NCBI RefSeq assembly: GCF_020171725.1
Contig: NZ_JAIVAJ010000002.1
Coordinates: 248,001 to 312,000 of the forward strand
Length of the DNA stretch: 64,000 nt
Direction: 5' to 3'
From: Halobacillus litoralis
GTDB taxonomy: Bacteria; Bacillota; Bacilli; Bacillales; Halobacillaceae
Notes under the pieces: generated by a model
What the model was told of the DNA's origin: nothing
The model's database searches: none
What the model saw: only the letters and a program-made list of their open reading frames with translations
Shown: piece by piece, positions 46,186 to 54,812 of the stretch
How the letters are laid out: every line of letters starts with the position of its first letter
How positions within the stretch are numbered: position 1 is the stretch's first letter
Position numbers and translations under genes: made by a program

Positions 46186-47643
46186 GTGAGCGAAGAAAAG
46201 CAACCGGTATTTAAACAATATGAACAAAACGTGGACTATATGAGAAAGCGGTTAGGTGTAGATGAGAGCTTTGACATGATTCATCTGGATCTCGTTTATG
46301 CCGGACGAGGAATGTCTCTCTTCCTTGTTGATGGGTTCGTAAAAGACGATATCCTTCACTATCTAATGAAGCTTTTATCTCAATTAAATAATGACCAGCT
46401 GGATCCTGATCCACTTGAACAGCTTCTGAAAACACATATTCCTTATGTGGAATTAGACCGCGAGAAAGATTTGAACAAGGCAGCCGATACCGTTTTGGCA
46501 GGTCCGACAGCCCTCATTGTTGAAGGCTGTGAAGAAGTAATTATGATTGATGCTCGTACATATCCTGTCAGAGGACCTGCTGAACCTGACTTGGAACGTG
46601 TTGTACGGGGGTCCCGTGATGGCTTTGTCGAGACGATTGTCTTTAATACAGCTTTGACGAGAAGAAGAATCCGGGATCGATCGCTGAGGATGGAATATAC
46701 ACAGGTCGGCAGGCGTTCTAAGACAGACGTTTGTATTTGTTATATTAAAGATATTGCAGACACCGATCGTGTAGAGCATTTGCAGCGAGTATTGAAGGAA
46801 ATCGATACCGATGCACTTCCTATGGCTGAGAAGACAATCGAAGAATTTATCAGTGGACAGCATTGGAACCCGTACCCTGTCATCCGCTATACAGAGCGTC
46901 CGGATACAGCAGCTGCTCACCTTTATGAAGGGCACATTCTCGTCATCATCGACGGATCACCGAGTGTAATGATCACCCCTTCTACGTTTTGGCACCATTT
47001 GCAGCATGCTGAAGAGTACCGCCAGAAACCCCTTGTCGGGGCATACCTGCGATGGGTTCGCTTCTTTGCGTTTGTTGCTTCTATCTTTATACTTCCTTTA
47101 TACTTTCTGTTTTCAATGTATCCGGAGTTACTACCCGAGGCGATTTCTTTCATAGGTCCGTCTGAGCAGGGCGTCATTCCACTTCTGCTTCAGTTTCTAA
47201 TTGCTGAGATCGGGATCGACCTCCTACGAATGGCAGCCATCCATACACCTTCTTCACTGGGAACAGCTCTTGGGCTCGTTGCTGCGATCTTAATCGGACA
47301 AGTAGCCGTCGACGTCGGATTGTTCTCAAGCGAAGTCGTGCTCTACCTGTCATTGGCAGCGATTGGCACCTTTGCTACGCCAAGTTATGAAATGGGGCTA
47401 GCAGACCGGATATCAAGGCTCGTTCTCCTCATTGTTACGGGTCTATTCGGAGTCAAAGGATACGTAATCGGAGTCAGCTTCTGGTTATTATATCTTGCAA
47501 GAATGCAGACATTCAAAACACCGTACCTATGGCCGTTTCTGCCGTTTTCGTGGAAAGCCCTTCGAGACGTACTTATCCGTTCTCCGATCCCATTGAAAAA
47601 CAGAAGACCAGCCTTTCTACACCCTAAAGACCCTGATCGTTAA
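46186..47643 (+). CDS. spoVAF: SpoVAF-like spore germination protein (GerA family)
   Basis: 485 residues from a GTG after AAGGAGGGAG. A roughly 270-residue cytosolic domain (with VLAGPTALIVEG, DARTYPVRGPAEPDLERVVR and TALTRRRIRDRSLRM) is followed by about five membrane spans (290-450). The shape is that of GerA-family A subunits, and the motifs are closest to SpoVAF, which in B. subtilis is the last but one gene of the spoVA operon and assembles with germination channels. Here it stands alone between an unknown gene and yqgQ. Promoter type not determined. Confidence 0.82.
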   Translation: MSEEKQPVFKQYEQNVDYMRKRLGVDESFDMIHLDLVYAGRGMSLFLVDGFVKDDILHYLMKLLSQLNNDQLDPDPLEQLLKTHIPYVELDREKDLNKAADTVLAGPTALIVEGCEEVIMIDARTYPVRGPAEPDLERVVRGSRDGFVETIVFNTALTRRRIRDRSLRMEYTQVGRRSKTDVCICYIKDIADTDRVEHLQRVLKEIDTDALPMAEKTIEEFISGQHWNPYPVIRYTERPDTAAAHLYEGHILVIIDGSPSVMITPSTFWHHLQHAEEYRQKPLVGAYLRWVRFFAFVASIFILPLYFLFSMYPELLPEAISFIGPSEQGVIPLLLQFLIAEIGIDLLRMAAIHTPSSLGTALGLVAAILIGQVAVDVGLFSSEVVLYLSLAAIGTFATPSYEMGLADRISRLVLLIVTGLFGVKGYVIGVSFWLLYLARMQTFKTPYLWPFLPFSWKALRDVLIRSPIPLKNRRPAFLHPKDPDR

Positions 47644-47660
47644 TCGTTCAGGGTTTTTTA
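47630..47660 (+). terminator. Rho-independent terminator overlapping the spoVAF stop
   Basis: ACCCTGA (47630-47636) pairs with TTCAGGGT; the TAA stop is in the loop. A T run follows. Confidence 0.75.
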
Positions 47661-47710
47661 CCGTTTTCATTTCACACACGGTCTTGATATAATGGAGTAG
47701 GTGATAAAAC

Positions 47711-47926
47711 GTGAAAACAATCTATGATATTCAACAAATGCTGAAAAAATTCGGAACGTTCATTTATGTAGGGGACCGAATGGCAGAGCTAGAGCTGATG
47801 GAAGAAGAAGTGAAGGAACTTTACAAAGCACAGTTTATTGAAAAAGAAGATTTTCAAATGGCACTCCTCTTGTTAAGGGGAGAAATTGCTCGTATGAAGG
47901 ATCGTTCAAAGGGAGAGATTTTCTAA
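47711..47926 (+). CDS. yqgQ: YqgQ (DUF910) small protein
   Basis: 71 residues, GTG start. All-helical, with YDIQQMLKKFGTFIYVGDR and LLRGEIARMK matching the YqgQ/DUF910 family. Immediately upstream (1 nt) of glcK, as in Bacillus, so co-expressed with glucokinase. Function unknown. Confidence 0.87.
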   Translation: MKTIYDIQQMLKKFGTFIYVGDRMAELELMEEEVKELYKAQFIEKEDFQMALLLLRGEIARMKDRSKGEIF

Positions 47927-47927
47927 T

Positions 47928-48884
47928 ATGGAAAAGTTTTTTTTAGGAGCAGATATTGGAGGAACGACCGTGAAGTTAGCGGTTATCAATTCTAGCGGAG
48001 AAATTAAAAAGAAATGGGAAATTCCGACGAACACAGATAACCAAGGTGCGTCCATTCCTGAAGATATTTCTCAAGCGATCAATGAGACGCTGGATGAATT
48101 ACATATCGACAAGGATCAACTTGTCGGAATTGGAGCAGGAGCCCCCGGGTTTGTGGATACAGACACAGGCTATATTCATGAAGCGGTGAACATTGGCTGG
48201 AAGAATTTCGATTTTGGTAACATTTTGAAAAGTTTGACGGGTCTCCCTGTCTGGGTCGACAACGATGCGAATCTGGCTGCTCTCGGAGAGAACTGGCTGG
48301 GAGCCGGTGAGGGAGCGGAGAACCTGATTGCTGTAACGCTTGGAACCGGTGTCGGAGGTGGAATCATTTCCAACGGCCAGATTATTAACGGCGCCAACGG
48401 AACAGCGGCTGAAATCGGTCACATGACAGTCGTGAAAGAAGGGGGCGCGCCTTGTAATTGCGGGAAAACAGGCTGCTTGGAAACGGAGACCTCTGCAACG
48501 GGAATCGTTCGGAAGGCGAAGCTTGCTCTTGCAGACTTTCCGAGCTCTTCATTAAAATCAAGCATCGATCAGCAATCCCTGACTTCCAAAGAAGTGTTTG
48601 AAGCGGCATCCAATGGAGACGAATTAGCGGAGAGTGTTCTAGAAGATGTCATTGATGTACTAGGTTTATCGATTGCGAACCTGGCGATTGCCCTTAACCC
48701 TGAAAAAATTGTCGTCGGTGGCGGCGTTTCACAGGCAGGCGAACAGTTGCTTCGTCCGCTGCGCGATTCCTACCAGTCCTACGCTCTGGCTCGCACAGCC
48801 GAGGCAACCACGTTTGACTTAGCTCGTCTCGGAAATGATGCAGGAGTTATTGGCGGAGCTTACTTAGTTAAGAAAAATCAATAA
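47928..48884 (+). CDS. glcK: Glucokinase (ROK family)
   Basis: 318 residues. Phosphate-binding DIGGTT (9-14), catalytic Asp in DNDAN (about 111-115), the ROK zinc site H165, C176, C178, C183 (CNCGKTGC), and GTGVGGG. It makes glucose 6-phosphate from glucose. Translationally coupled to yqgQ. Confidence 0.95.
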   Translation: MEKFFLGADIGGTTVKLAVINSSGEIKKKWEIPTNTDNQGASIPEDISQAINETLDELHIDKDQLVGIGAGAPGFVDTDTGYIHEAVNIGWKNFDFGNILKSLTGLPVWVDNDANLAALGENWLGAGEGAENLIAVTLGTGVGGGIISNGQIINGANGTAAEIGHMTVVKEGGAPCNCGKTGCLETETSATGIVRKAKLALADFPSSSLKSSIDQQSLTSKEVFEAASNGDELAESVLEDVIDVLGLSIANLAIALNPEKIVVGGGVSQAGEQLLRPLRDSYQSYALARTAEATTFDLARLGNDAGVIGGAYLVKKNQ

Positions 48885-48887
48885 ATC

Positions 48888-49043
48888 GAAAGAAAGTCTA
48901 ATCGGTTCTATTTTGGTTGGATAAGCGGTGTTGACGAAACAGCTCGCTTTCCATGGTCATCCGCCGTGGAAAACGAGCCGTTTTCCACTCTGCTGTCCAC
49001 TCTTTTTGTAACAGAACCGTTCTACATACTTCTACAACAGTCT
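48888..49043. repeat. Dispersed non-coding repeat, short copy (about 155 bp)
   Basis: Shares the left end, middle and right end blocks of the element at 24672-24983 but lacks about 150 bp of its centre and right hairpin arm. It makes its own hairpin from GCTCGCTTTCCATGG and CCGTGGAAAACGAGC (48942-48980). GAAAGAAAG occurs at both edges (48888-48896 and 49044-49052). It lies between glcK and its terminator. Confidence 0.7.
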
Positions 49044-49044
49044 G

Positions 49045-49079
49045 AAAGAAAGCCGGAGCGCTATGCTCCGGCTTTCTTT
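49045..49079. terminator. Rho-independent terminator downstream of glcK
   Basis: AAAGAAAGCCGGAGC pairs with GCTCCGGCTTTCTTT around GCTAT. It is displaced 160 bp from the glcK stop by the dispersed repeat. Confidence 0.88.
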
Positions 49080-49323
49080 GGGTTTATTGGTAAGAATAGG
49101 GGGTATTATGTCATATGTTGTCCTGTTGGTTAAGCAAAATTAACAATCTAATTACATTTAATGTATATTTGAAAATCTGTGAAACTTTTGTGGTAAGATA
49201 TACGTCATATAAGGAGACGTGTTTAATATCCATTATATATGGTAATTGTAGACATAGTTGTGTATGATGGTTAAGCGTGTGTAAATGCAGTGTGTTATAT
49301 GGTGTTTTAGAGGAGGAGCCCAC

Positions 49324-51219
49324 ATGCAGCGAAGAAATTTTAAAATGCCTTTATTTATTATAGCTACGCTATTATTCGGATTGAAAACGTATATTGTGTA
49401 CAGATTTATGTTCGATCTCTCGATTGAGAATGCAATGCAGGAGTTCATACTGTTCGTGAACCCTATTGCAAGTGCTTATCTTGTTTTTATGATCAGCGTC
49501 TGGTTGAACCCGAAGCGACAGATGAAATACCTGCGCTGGACAGCGTTGATCGGATCACTTGTTTTGTTTGCCAACTTGATCTTTTACCGTAATTTCACAG
49601 ACTTCATTACCATTCCTGTATTGTTTCAAGGGAACAATGCCGCTGATTTAACAGGGAGCTTTCTCACGCTTCTTCACTGGGAAGACATCATTATCTTCCT
49701 TGATGTAGTTGTGATCTGGTATTTAAGTAAACAGAAATTCAATCTTTCAGTCGACCTGCCGAAAACAAGCAAGATTGCAGCAACAGCTGTTACGTTCCTT
49801 CTGCTTGCTGGTAATGTAGTCTTGGCAGAAATTGAACGTCCCATGCTCTTTGTCCGTGCTTTTGACCGCGAATATCTCGTGAAAAATATCGGCGTCTACA
49901 ACTATCACTTGTATGATATGACGATGCAGACCAAAACACGGGCACAGCGAGTAATGGCCGATGAGAGTGAAATCAGCGAAGTAGAATCCTATTTGAAGGA
50001 GCATTCCCCTGATCAAAAAGGGGAAGAGACCGAGCTTTTCAGAATTGCAGAAGATAAGAACGTCATTTTCGTAAGCGTCGAGTCATTCCAGAACTTCTTA
50101 CTGGATTCAGAAATCAAAGGAAAAGAAACAACGCCATTCTTAAATGATTTGAAAGAAAGTCAGGATACCATCTGGTTTAAAAACTTTTACCACCAGACAG
50201 CACAAGGGAAGACATCTGACTCCGAGTTCATCGTGGAGAACTCTCTCTATCCATTAGGAAGAGGAGCCGTCTACTTCACGCATGCTCAGAACGAGTATAA
50301 TGCGCTTCCGGAAATTCTGAACGACAATGGTTATGAGACCTCTGTGTTTCATGCGAACAACAAGACGTTCTGGAACAGGGACGTCATGTACGATAACCTT
50401 GGGTACGATCAATTCTACGGGGAACAGTCCTTCCAAGTTACACCTGAAAACTCGTTTGGCTGGGGGCTTGAAGATAAAGCGTTCTTTGAACAGTCCATCA
50501 AGTACCTTCAGTCACAGGAGAAGCCGTTTTACAGCAAGTTCATCACATTGACGCACCACTTCCCCTTTGAATTGCCGGAAGAAAAAGCGAATGTGGAATT
50601 GTACGATTCGGGATCAAGTACGTTGAACCATTATTTCCAAACTGCAAGATATACGGATGAAGCTCTTCAACAGTTCTTCGAACAGTTGAAGCAATCCGGT
50701 ATTTATGAAGACTCCATCATCGTTCTGATGGGAGATCATTACGGCATTAGTGAGTTCCACAACAAAGCGATGGGAGAATTCCTAGGAAAGGAAATAGACA
50801 GCTACGAGCACGTTCAACAACAGCGTGTACCTTTCATGGTTCACATTCCTGGATATGAAAAAGGTGAAATAAACGAAAAAGTGGTTGGACAAATTGATGT
50901 GAAACCGACGTTGCTTCACCTGCTTGGAATCGAGGAAGAGAATGATTTAACATTCGGGGAAAACATGTTTGCAAAGCAGGAAAAGGATTTCGTTGCTTTA
51001 CGTGACGGTAGCTTCATTAACGGAGATTATATCTATACAGACAGCGTCTGTTATGATCGTCAAACAGGTGAGCCTGTGCAGGAAGAGCAGCAGGGCGAAG
51101 CCTGCGCACCAATTAAAGAACAGGTGGATCAGGAGCTGAAGCTTTCAGATAACGTTATATACGGTGATTTGTTCCGCTTTTATGACTTCGGAGATGAAGA
51201 ATCAAAATCCGGTTCATGA
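49324..51219 (+). CDS. ltaS: Lipoteichoic acid synthase (LtaS/YqgS family)
   Basis: 631 residues from the ATG after AGAGGAGGAGCC. Five N-terminal membrane spans (about 8-185) precede an extracellular sulfatase-like domain with the metal Glu in VSVESFQNF, nucleophile T297 in GKTSDSEF, and MGDHYG / TLTHHFPF metal-site motifs. It polymerises glycerol phosphate onto a lipid anchor. B. subtilis yqgS in the same place is an LtaS paralogue, so other paralogues may exist elsewhere. The 245-bp upstream gap carries the glcK terminator and a possible promoter (TGGTAAGAT at 49191). Confidence 0.92.
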   Translation: MQRRNFKMPLFIIATLLFGLKTYIVYRFMFDLSIENAMQEFILFVNPIASAYLVFMISVWLNPKRQMKYLRWTALIGSLVLFANLIFYRNFTDFITIPVLFQGNNAADLTGSFLTLLHWEDIIIFLDVVVIWYLSKQKFNLSVDLPKTSKIAATAVTFLLLAGNVVLAEIERPMLFVRAFDREYLVKNIGVYNYHLYDMTMQTKTRAQRVMADESEISEVESYLKEHSPDQKGEETELFRIAEDKNVIFVSVESFQNFLLDSEIKGKETTPFLNDLKESQDTIWFKNFYHQTAQGKTSDSEFIVENSLYPLGRGAVYFTHAQNEYNALPEILNDNGYETSVFHANNKTFWNRDVMYDNLGYDQFYGEQSFQVTPENSFGWGLEDKAFFEQSIKYLQSQEKPFYSKFITLTHHFPFELPEEKANVELYDSGSSTLNHYFQTARYTDEALQQFFEQLKQSGIYEDSIIVLMGDHYGISEFHNKAMGEFLGKEIDSYEHVQQQRVPFMVHIPGYEKGEINEKVVGQIDVKPTLLHLLGIEEENDLTFGENMFAKQEKDFVALRDGSFINGDYIYTDSVCYDRQTGEPVQEEQQGEACAPIKEQVDQELKLSDNVIYGDLFRFYDFGDEESKSGS

Positions 51220-51224
51220 CCGGA

Positions 51225-51261
51225 AACGCCCTTGGACGGCAGAGTCCAGGGCGTTTTTTTG
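51225..51261 (+). terminator. Rho-independent terminator after ltaS
   Basis: AACGCCCTTGGAC pairs with GTCCAGGGCGTT, followed by a T run. Confidence 0.88.
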
Positions 51262-51350
51262 TGCATTCGTCAGGTGAAATCCTCACATAATTTGCATTCA
51301 AAAAGGGTAAGGTGAAACTATACATATTTTTTCAGAGAGTAGGCGTTGTG

Positions 51351-52037
51351 ATGTTCAGATTTGAAAACGTAAGTCAGCCCCCACTTCAACATGTCAGCTT
51401 TACAATTGAAGAGCGTGATAAAGTCATTTTGTTCGGTCCGTCAGGGGCTGGGAAAAGTACGCTGTTGTATTTGTTTAATCGTTTACGTGATCCCGAGGAA
51501 GGAAGTATATATTTTCAAGGTGATCCGATCGAAGACCATCCGATTTCATCATTAAGGAAAAAGGTAGGCCTTGTGCTGCAGGCTCCCCATCTATTTCCTG
51601 GGACCGTCCTGGATAACTTGAAATATGGACCTGCTTTGTTTAATGAGTGGGATCAAAGGGATCCGAAGAAACTGTTGGAATATGTACAGCTCCCGAGTTC
51701 ATTTCTGGAAAGAGAAGTAGATCAGCTTTCCGGTGGGGAACAGCAGCGCGTATCATTAGCGAGGACACTTGCCAACGAGCCGGACATGCTCCTGTTGGAT
51801 GAGCCGACGAGTGCACTGGACAACAGAACAGCTGAAGACATTGAGGACGTACTTGAGAGCCTCATAGAGGAACAGCAGTTGACGATGCTTATGGTGACAC
51901 ATAATATGAGGCAGGCGAGAAGGCTCGGGAACCGTGGTCTTTTTATTTCTGACGGTGCTCTACAGGAAGACGGTCGTATTCCGGACATGCTGGATGCCCC
52001 GTCTACAGAGGCCCTTTCTCAATTCCTGGAACAGTAG
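51351..52037 (+). CDS. fetA: ABC transporter ATPase, FetA-like
   Basis: 228 residues. Walker A GPSGAGKST (29-37), Q-loop LQAPHLFPG, signature LSGGEQQR, Walker [13 protein letters not shown]. The next gene, 11 nt downstream, is a UPF0014/FetB permease, so the pair forms a FetAB-type transporter. The E. coli homologue exports iron and raises oxidative-stress resistance; B. subtilis YjkB/YjkA is the same pair. The start at 51351 has only a moderate site (AGTAGGCG). Confidence 0.85.
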   Translation: MFRFENVSQPPLQHVSFTIEERDKVILFGPSGAGKSTLLYLFNRLRDPEEGSIYFQGDPIEDHPISSLRKKVGLVLQAPHLFPGTVLDNLKYGPALFNEWDQRDPKKLLEYVQLPSSFLEREVDQLSGGEQQRVSLARTLANEPDMLLLDEPTSALDNRTAEDIEDVLESLIEEQQLTMLMVTHNMRQARRLGNRGLFISDGALQEDGRIPDMLDAPSTEALSQFLEQ

Positions 52038-52048
52038 GAGGTGGTAAG

Positions 52049-52837
52049 ATGTCACCGGAAATTTCGAACCAATCTTTATTGTTTTTAATTGTTTTTGTGC
52101 TGATCCCGCTGAGTCTTTCATACTTTTACCAGTTGGGAATGAGTAAGAGCATCCTCTGGTCATCCATCAGGGGGACCGTACAGCTCTTTGCGATCGGTTA
52201 TATTCTGACATACTTATTCGACCTCCCACCCGGTGTAGGCATCCCACTCATGGTAGGCATCATGCTGATTATCGCCACCTTCCATGCGAGGCAGAAGGGA
52301 AAGGAGCTTCCGCACGTACTCCCCGTCATTTTCTCCGGACTGCTCATTGTCGAAGTGAGTGTTTTATTTATGTGGCTTGCTTTTGACATGGTGGAGTTCG
52401 CTCCATCTGAAGTGATTCCGATGAGTGGAATGGTCATTGGAAACAGCATGGTGGCTATGGGGTTATCGCTGGAGAGGATGAAAAATGAGTTCAAACAAAA
52501 TAATGGACAGCTGCTTGCGGCGCTTTCTTTAGGGGCAGAACCGAAACAGGCCTCTCATTTGATTGTGCGGAACACATTGAACGCTGCTTTAATTCCGAAT
52601 GTGGACCGTATTAAGACGATCGGCTTAGTTCAGCTTCCTGGAATGATGACAGGGTTGATCCTCGGAGGGGTTGATCCGGTTATGGCGATCAAGTATCAGC
52701 TCGTTATTTCCCTCAGTATTTTCTCATCCGTATCCATAAGCGCCATGTTCGTGACGATTTTTATGTATCGTTATTTCTTCAATGAGCATAAACAGCTGAT
52801 TGAGTCGGAAGAAGAAATGGAAAGTCAGCGATCATAA
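52049..52837 (+). CDS. fetB: ABC transporter permease, UPF0014/FetB family
   Basis: 262 residues and about seven membrane spans, with the family segment PMSGMVIGNSMVAMGLSLERM (about 130-150) and QLPGMMTGLILGG near 202-214. Partner of the ATPase just upstream; GGAGGTGG precedes the ATG. The expected cargo is iron or another metal, by family knowledge. The B. subtilis homologue yjkA is not at this locus, so this is an insertion relative to that gene order. Confidence 0.87.
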   Translation: MSPEISNQSLLFLIVFVLIPLSLSYFYQLGMSKSILWSSIRGTVQLFAIGYILTYLFDLPPGVGIPLMVGIMLIIATFHARQKGKELPHVLPVIFSGLLIVEVSVLFMWLAFDMVEFAPSEVIPMSGMVIGNSMVAMGLSLERMKNEFKQNNGQLLAALSLGAEPKQASHLIVRNTLNAALIPNVDRIKTIGLVQLPGMMTGLILGGVDPVMAIKYQLVISLSIFSSVSISAMFVTIFMYRYFFNEHKQLIESEEEMESQRS

Positions 52838-52839
52838 AT

Positions 52840-52874
52840 AAAAAACCGAGCTGCGGCTGCAGCTCGGTTTTTTG
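52840..52874. terminator. Bidirectional terminator after fetB
   Basis: AAAAAACCGAGCTGC pairs with GCAGCTCGGTTTTTT around GGCT, shared with the convergent small gene. Confidence 0.9.
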
Positions 52875-52877
52875 GTA

Positions 52878-53042
52878 TTAACTGAAAAGGTTTGCCCAGA
52901 CTGTCATGACAGAGAACCAGCCAAATACTAATGCTGATACACCTGCAAACAATACTGCGAAGAAATTTTTCGTTTTCAGTTCACGGAAAACGGCAAAGAC
53001 ACAAAGAACGGCTACGATGAGAAGAATGATAGCTGTTACCAA
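52878..53042 (-). CDS. Small two-span membrane protein (DUF2759-like)
   Basis: 54 residues, read on the minus strand from a TTG preceded by AGGGGG at 8-nt spacing; an in-frame GTG three codons earlier overlaps that site. Two hydrophobic segments (4-19 and 27-50) are separated by the polar turn RELKTKN. The size, topology and place before yqgX resemble the DUF2759 proteins of Bacillaceae. Function unknown. Confidence 0.7.
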   Translation of the reverse strand: MVTAIILLIVAVLCVFAVFRELKTKNFFAVLFAGVSALVFGWFSVMTVWANLFS

Positions 53043-53206
53043 ATTCAGCACCCCCTATTAGAACTTTACTTTATTATCATCCCGAATAAGGGGATGTTAT
53101 ACTATATGTAGCTTAATTTGACTCAAAGCTTATTCTATAGTATTCCCCGCGAAATGTCGAGTTATCTATCTGTATTTTAATAAAAGAAAGAAGAGGTGTC
53201 TACCCA

Positions 53207-53830
53207 TTGATTAAAATTTCCAGAATGCCGCTTGGTCCAATGGCTACAAACGCTTACATTATCCATGAAAATAAACAGGCACTAGTGATCGATCCTGGCG
53301 GTGATTTTGATAAGTTACACACATACTTAGAAGAGCGTAATTTGAATGTCATCGCCGTATTGCTGACTCACGCTCACTTTGACCATATTGGTGCGGTCGA
53401 TGAAGTGAGGGATGCTTACGGAGCTCCTGTGTACTTACATGAGGCCGAACAGAATTGGCTGATGGATCCGTCGCAGAATGGTTCTGCGTTATTTCCGGTA
53501 GGAGAGATAACAGCGAAGGCCGCTGATCATTCGTTGAACCCGGGACAGATGGAAATCGGTCCTTTCTCATTCGAGGTTCGACATACACCCGGACATTCAC
53601 CTGGAAGTGTATCATTTGTTTTTAGAAATCAGAGGTTTACAGTGGCTGGTGATACGTTGTTCCAACGGGGTATCGGAAGAACAGACCTACCAGGTGGCAG
53701 CCGTCAGCAGTTAGAAGAAAGTATTCAAGAACAGTTGTTCAGGTTGCGCGATGATATGAGGATTTATCCAGGGCACGGCATGCCGACTACGGTCGGTGAA
53801 GAGAAAGAAGACAATCCGTTTTTCCTGTAA
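53207..53830 (+). CDS. yqgX: Metallo-beta-lactamase-fold hydrolase (glyoxalase II-like, YqgX)
   Basis: 207 residues from a TTG after AAGAGGTG. Metal-binding HAHFDH (about 56-61), later His in HTPGHSPGS (about 126-134), Asp in VAGDTLF and final His in YPGHG. Full MBL core. YqgX-type enzymes act as hydroxyacylglutathione- or bacillithiol-thioester hydrolases; the exact substrate cannot be read from sequence. Confidence 0.92.
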   Translation: MIKISRMPLGPMATNAYIIHENKQALVIDPGGDFDKLHTYLEERNLNVIAVLLTHAHFDHIGAVDEVRDAYGAPVYLHEAEQNWLMDPSQNGSALFPVGEITAKAADHSLNPGQMEIGPFSFEVRHTPGHSPGSVSFVFRNQRFTVAGDTLFQRGIGRTDLPGGSRQQLEESIQEQLFRLRDDMRIYPGHGMPTTVGEEKEDNPFFL

Positions 53831-53837
53831 TAAAAAA

Positions 53838-53878
53838 GAAAACCCGGTATCTGAAAAGATACCGGGTCTCTTTTTTTT
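53838..53878. terminator. Bidirectional terminator between yqgX and yqgY
   Basis: AACCCGGTATC pairs with GATACCGGGT around TGAAAA, with A and T runs. It overlaps the stop codon of the minus-strand gene. Confidence 0.88.
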
Positions 53879-54122
53879 AGTGGCCACCGAACGAAGGTAC
53901 TAAAATGAATGATGAATAATACGTGAAACCGATCATGAAAACTGTCAAGTATGAGAAAAATATGTACACATACATACGTTCAGACAGTTTAAGGTAACCA
54001 ACAGTAAGGAAAAAAGCCGTTTGAACTAAAGATAATAATGCCGCTTCCATCATGTCACCAGCATAAAACATTATAGTGAAAATACCTGTCCAAAAGGCAA
54101 GCACTCGAAACATACGATCCAT
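53877..54122 (-). CDS. yqgY: DUF2626 membrane protein (YqgY)
   Basis: 81 residues from the ATG behind AAGGAGGGGG; a longer reading starts upstream of this site. MDRMFRVLAFWTGIFTIMFY begins three membrane spans, and YMFFSY/VFMIGFTYYS matches the DUF2626 family. Function unknown; transcribed away from mgsR. Confidence 0.82.
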   Translation of the reverse strand: MDRMFRVLAFWTGIFTIMFYAGDMMEAALLSLVQTAFFLTVGYLKLSERMYVYIFFSYLTVFMIGFTYYSSFILVPSFGGH

Positions 54123-54297
54123 GCTTTTTCCCCCTCCTTTTTCCATCGTTAAACTATCACACCTATTATAAACGAACCGCTTTCAATTGTAAATGTATCA
54201 ATGTAGAGACGATACTCAGTATTTGCCTGAATCGACATTGTTATACAACATTTCTACATTGTTTCTGAAAATTATAGCGAAAAAAGAGTTTAATAAA

Positions 54298-54327
54298 TTG
54301 TACAAAGGTTATACAATAAGTGTACAA
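54298..54327. promoter_or_regulatory. Inverted repeat in the mgsR promoter region
   Basis: TTGTACA (54298-54304) and TGTACAA (54321-54327) are perfect 7-bp inverted half-sites 16 bp apart, flanking TTATACAATAA. They lie 33 nt before the mgsR start and overlap the likely promoter, so they may be an operator. Confidence 0.45.
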
Positions 54328-54359
54328 TACCAAAAACATCAACATGAGGAGAGTTAAAG

Positions 54360-54743
54360 ATGGAAAAGTTAAAATTCTACAGTTACCCAAGTTGCACATC
54401 TTGTAGACGTACAAAGTCATGGCTTAAGAGTCAAGGGGTGGATTTTAACGAACAGCATTTGTTCCGAGAAACTCCATCTGCCGACGAACTAAGAGAAATT
54501 CTTAGGCTAACCACTCAAGGTATTGACGAAATACTAGCGAAGCGTAGTAAAGAGTTCAAAGCTTTAGATATAGATATAGAAGACTTAACGGTAAATGAAT
54601 TTTTGAACTTGGTTGCAGAGAAACCAAAACTTCTTCGCCGTCCTATTTTGACAAATGGTGAAAAGATTGTTGTCGGCTATGATGTGGATGGGCTGAGAGG
54701 GATTACAGACCGAAAGATGGAATACACAGAACAGATTTCATAA
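54360..54743 (+). CDS. mgsR: Spx/MgsR-family regulator (ArsC fold)
   Basis: 127 residues. Redox C12-T-S-C15 in YPSCTSCRR, and RRPI / RPILTNGEKIVVGY near the C-terminus (ArsC/Spx fold). MgsR (YqgZ) binds the RNA polymerase alpha C-terminal domain and modulates stress genes downstream of SigB in B. subtilis. Place next to yqgY and before comG is the same. Spx itself would be a close alternative, but genomic context favours MgsR. ATG after GAGGAGAG. Confidence 0.85.
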   Translation: MEKLKFYSYPSCTSCRRTKSWLKSQGVDFNEQHLFRETPSADELREILRLTTQGIDEILAKRSKEFKALDIDIEDLTVNEFLNLVAEKPKLLRRPILTNGEKIVVGYDVDGLRGITDRKMEYTEQIS

Positions 54744-54812
54744 TGTACAGGAAAATAGAAGAATGCATGTGAACCATCGCCTCCTTTTAGCAGCGGGAAG
54801 CGGTGGTTTTGT

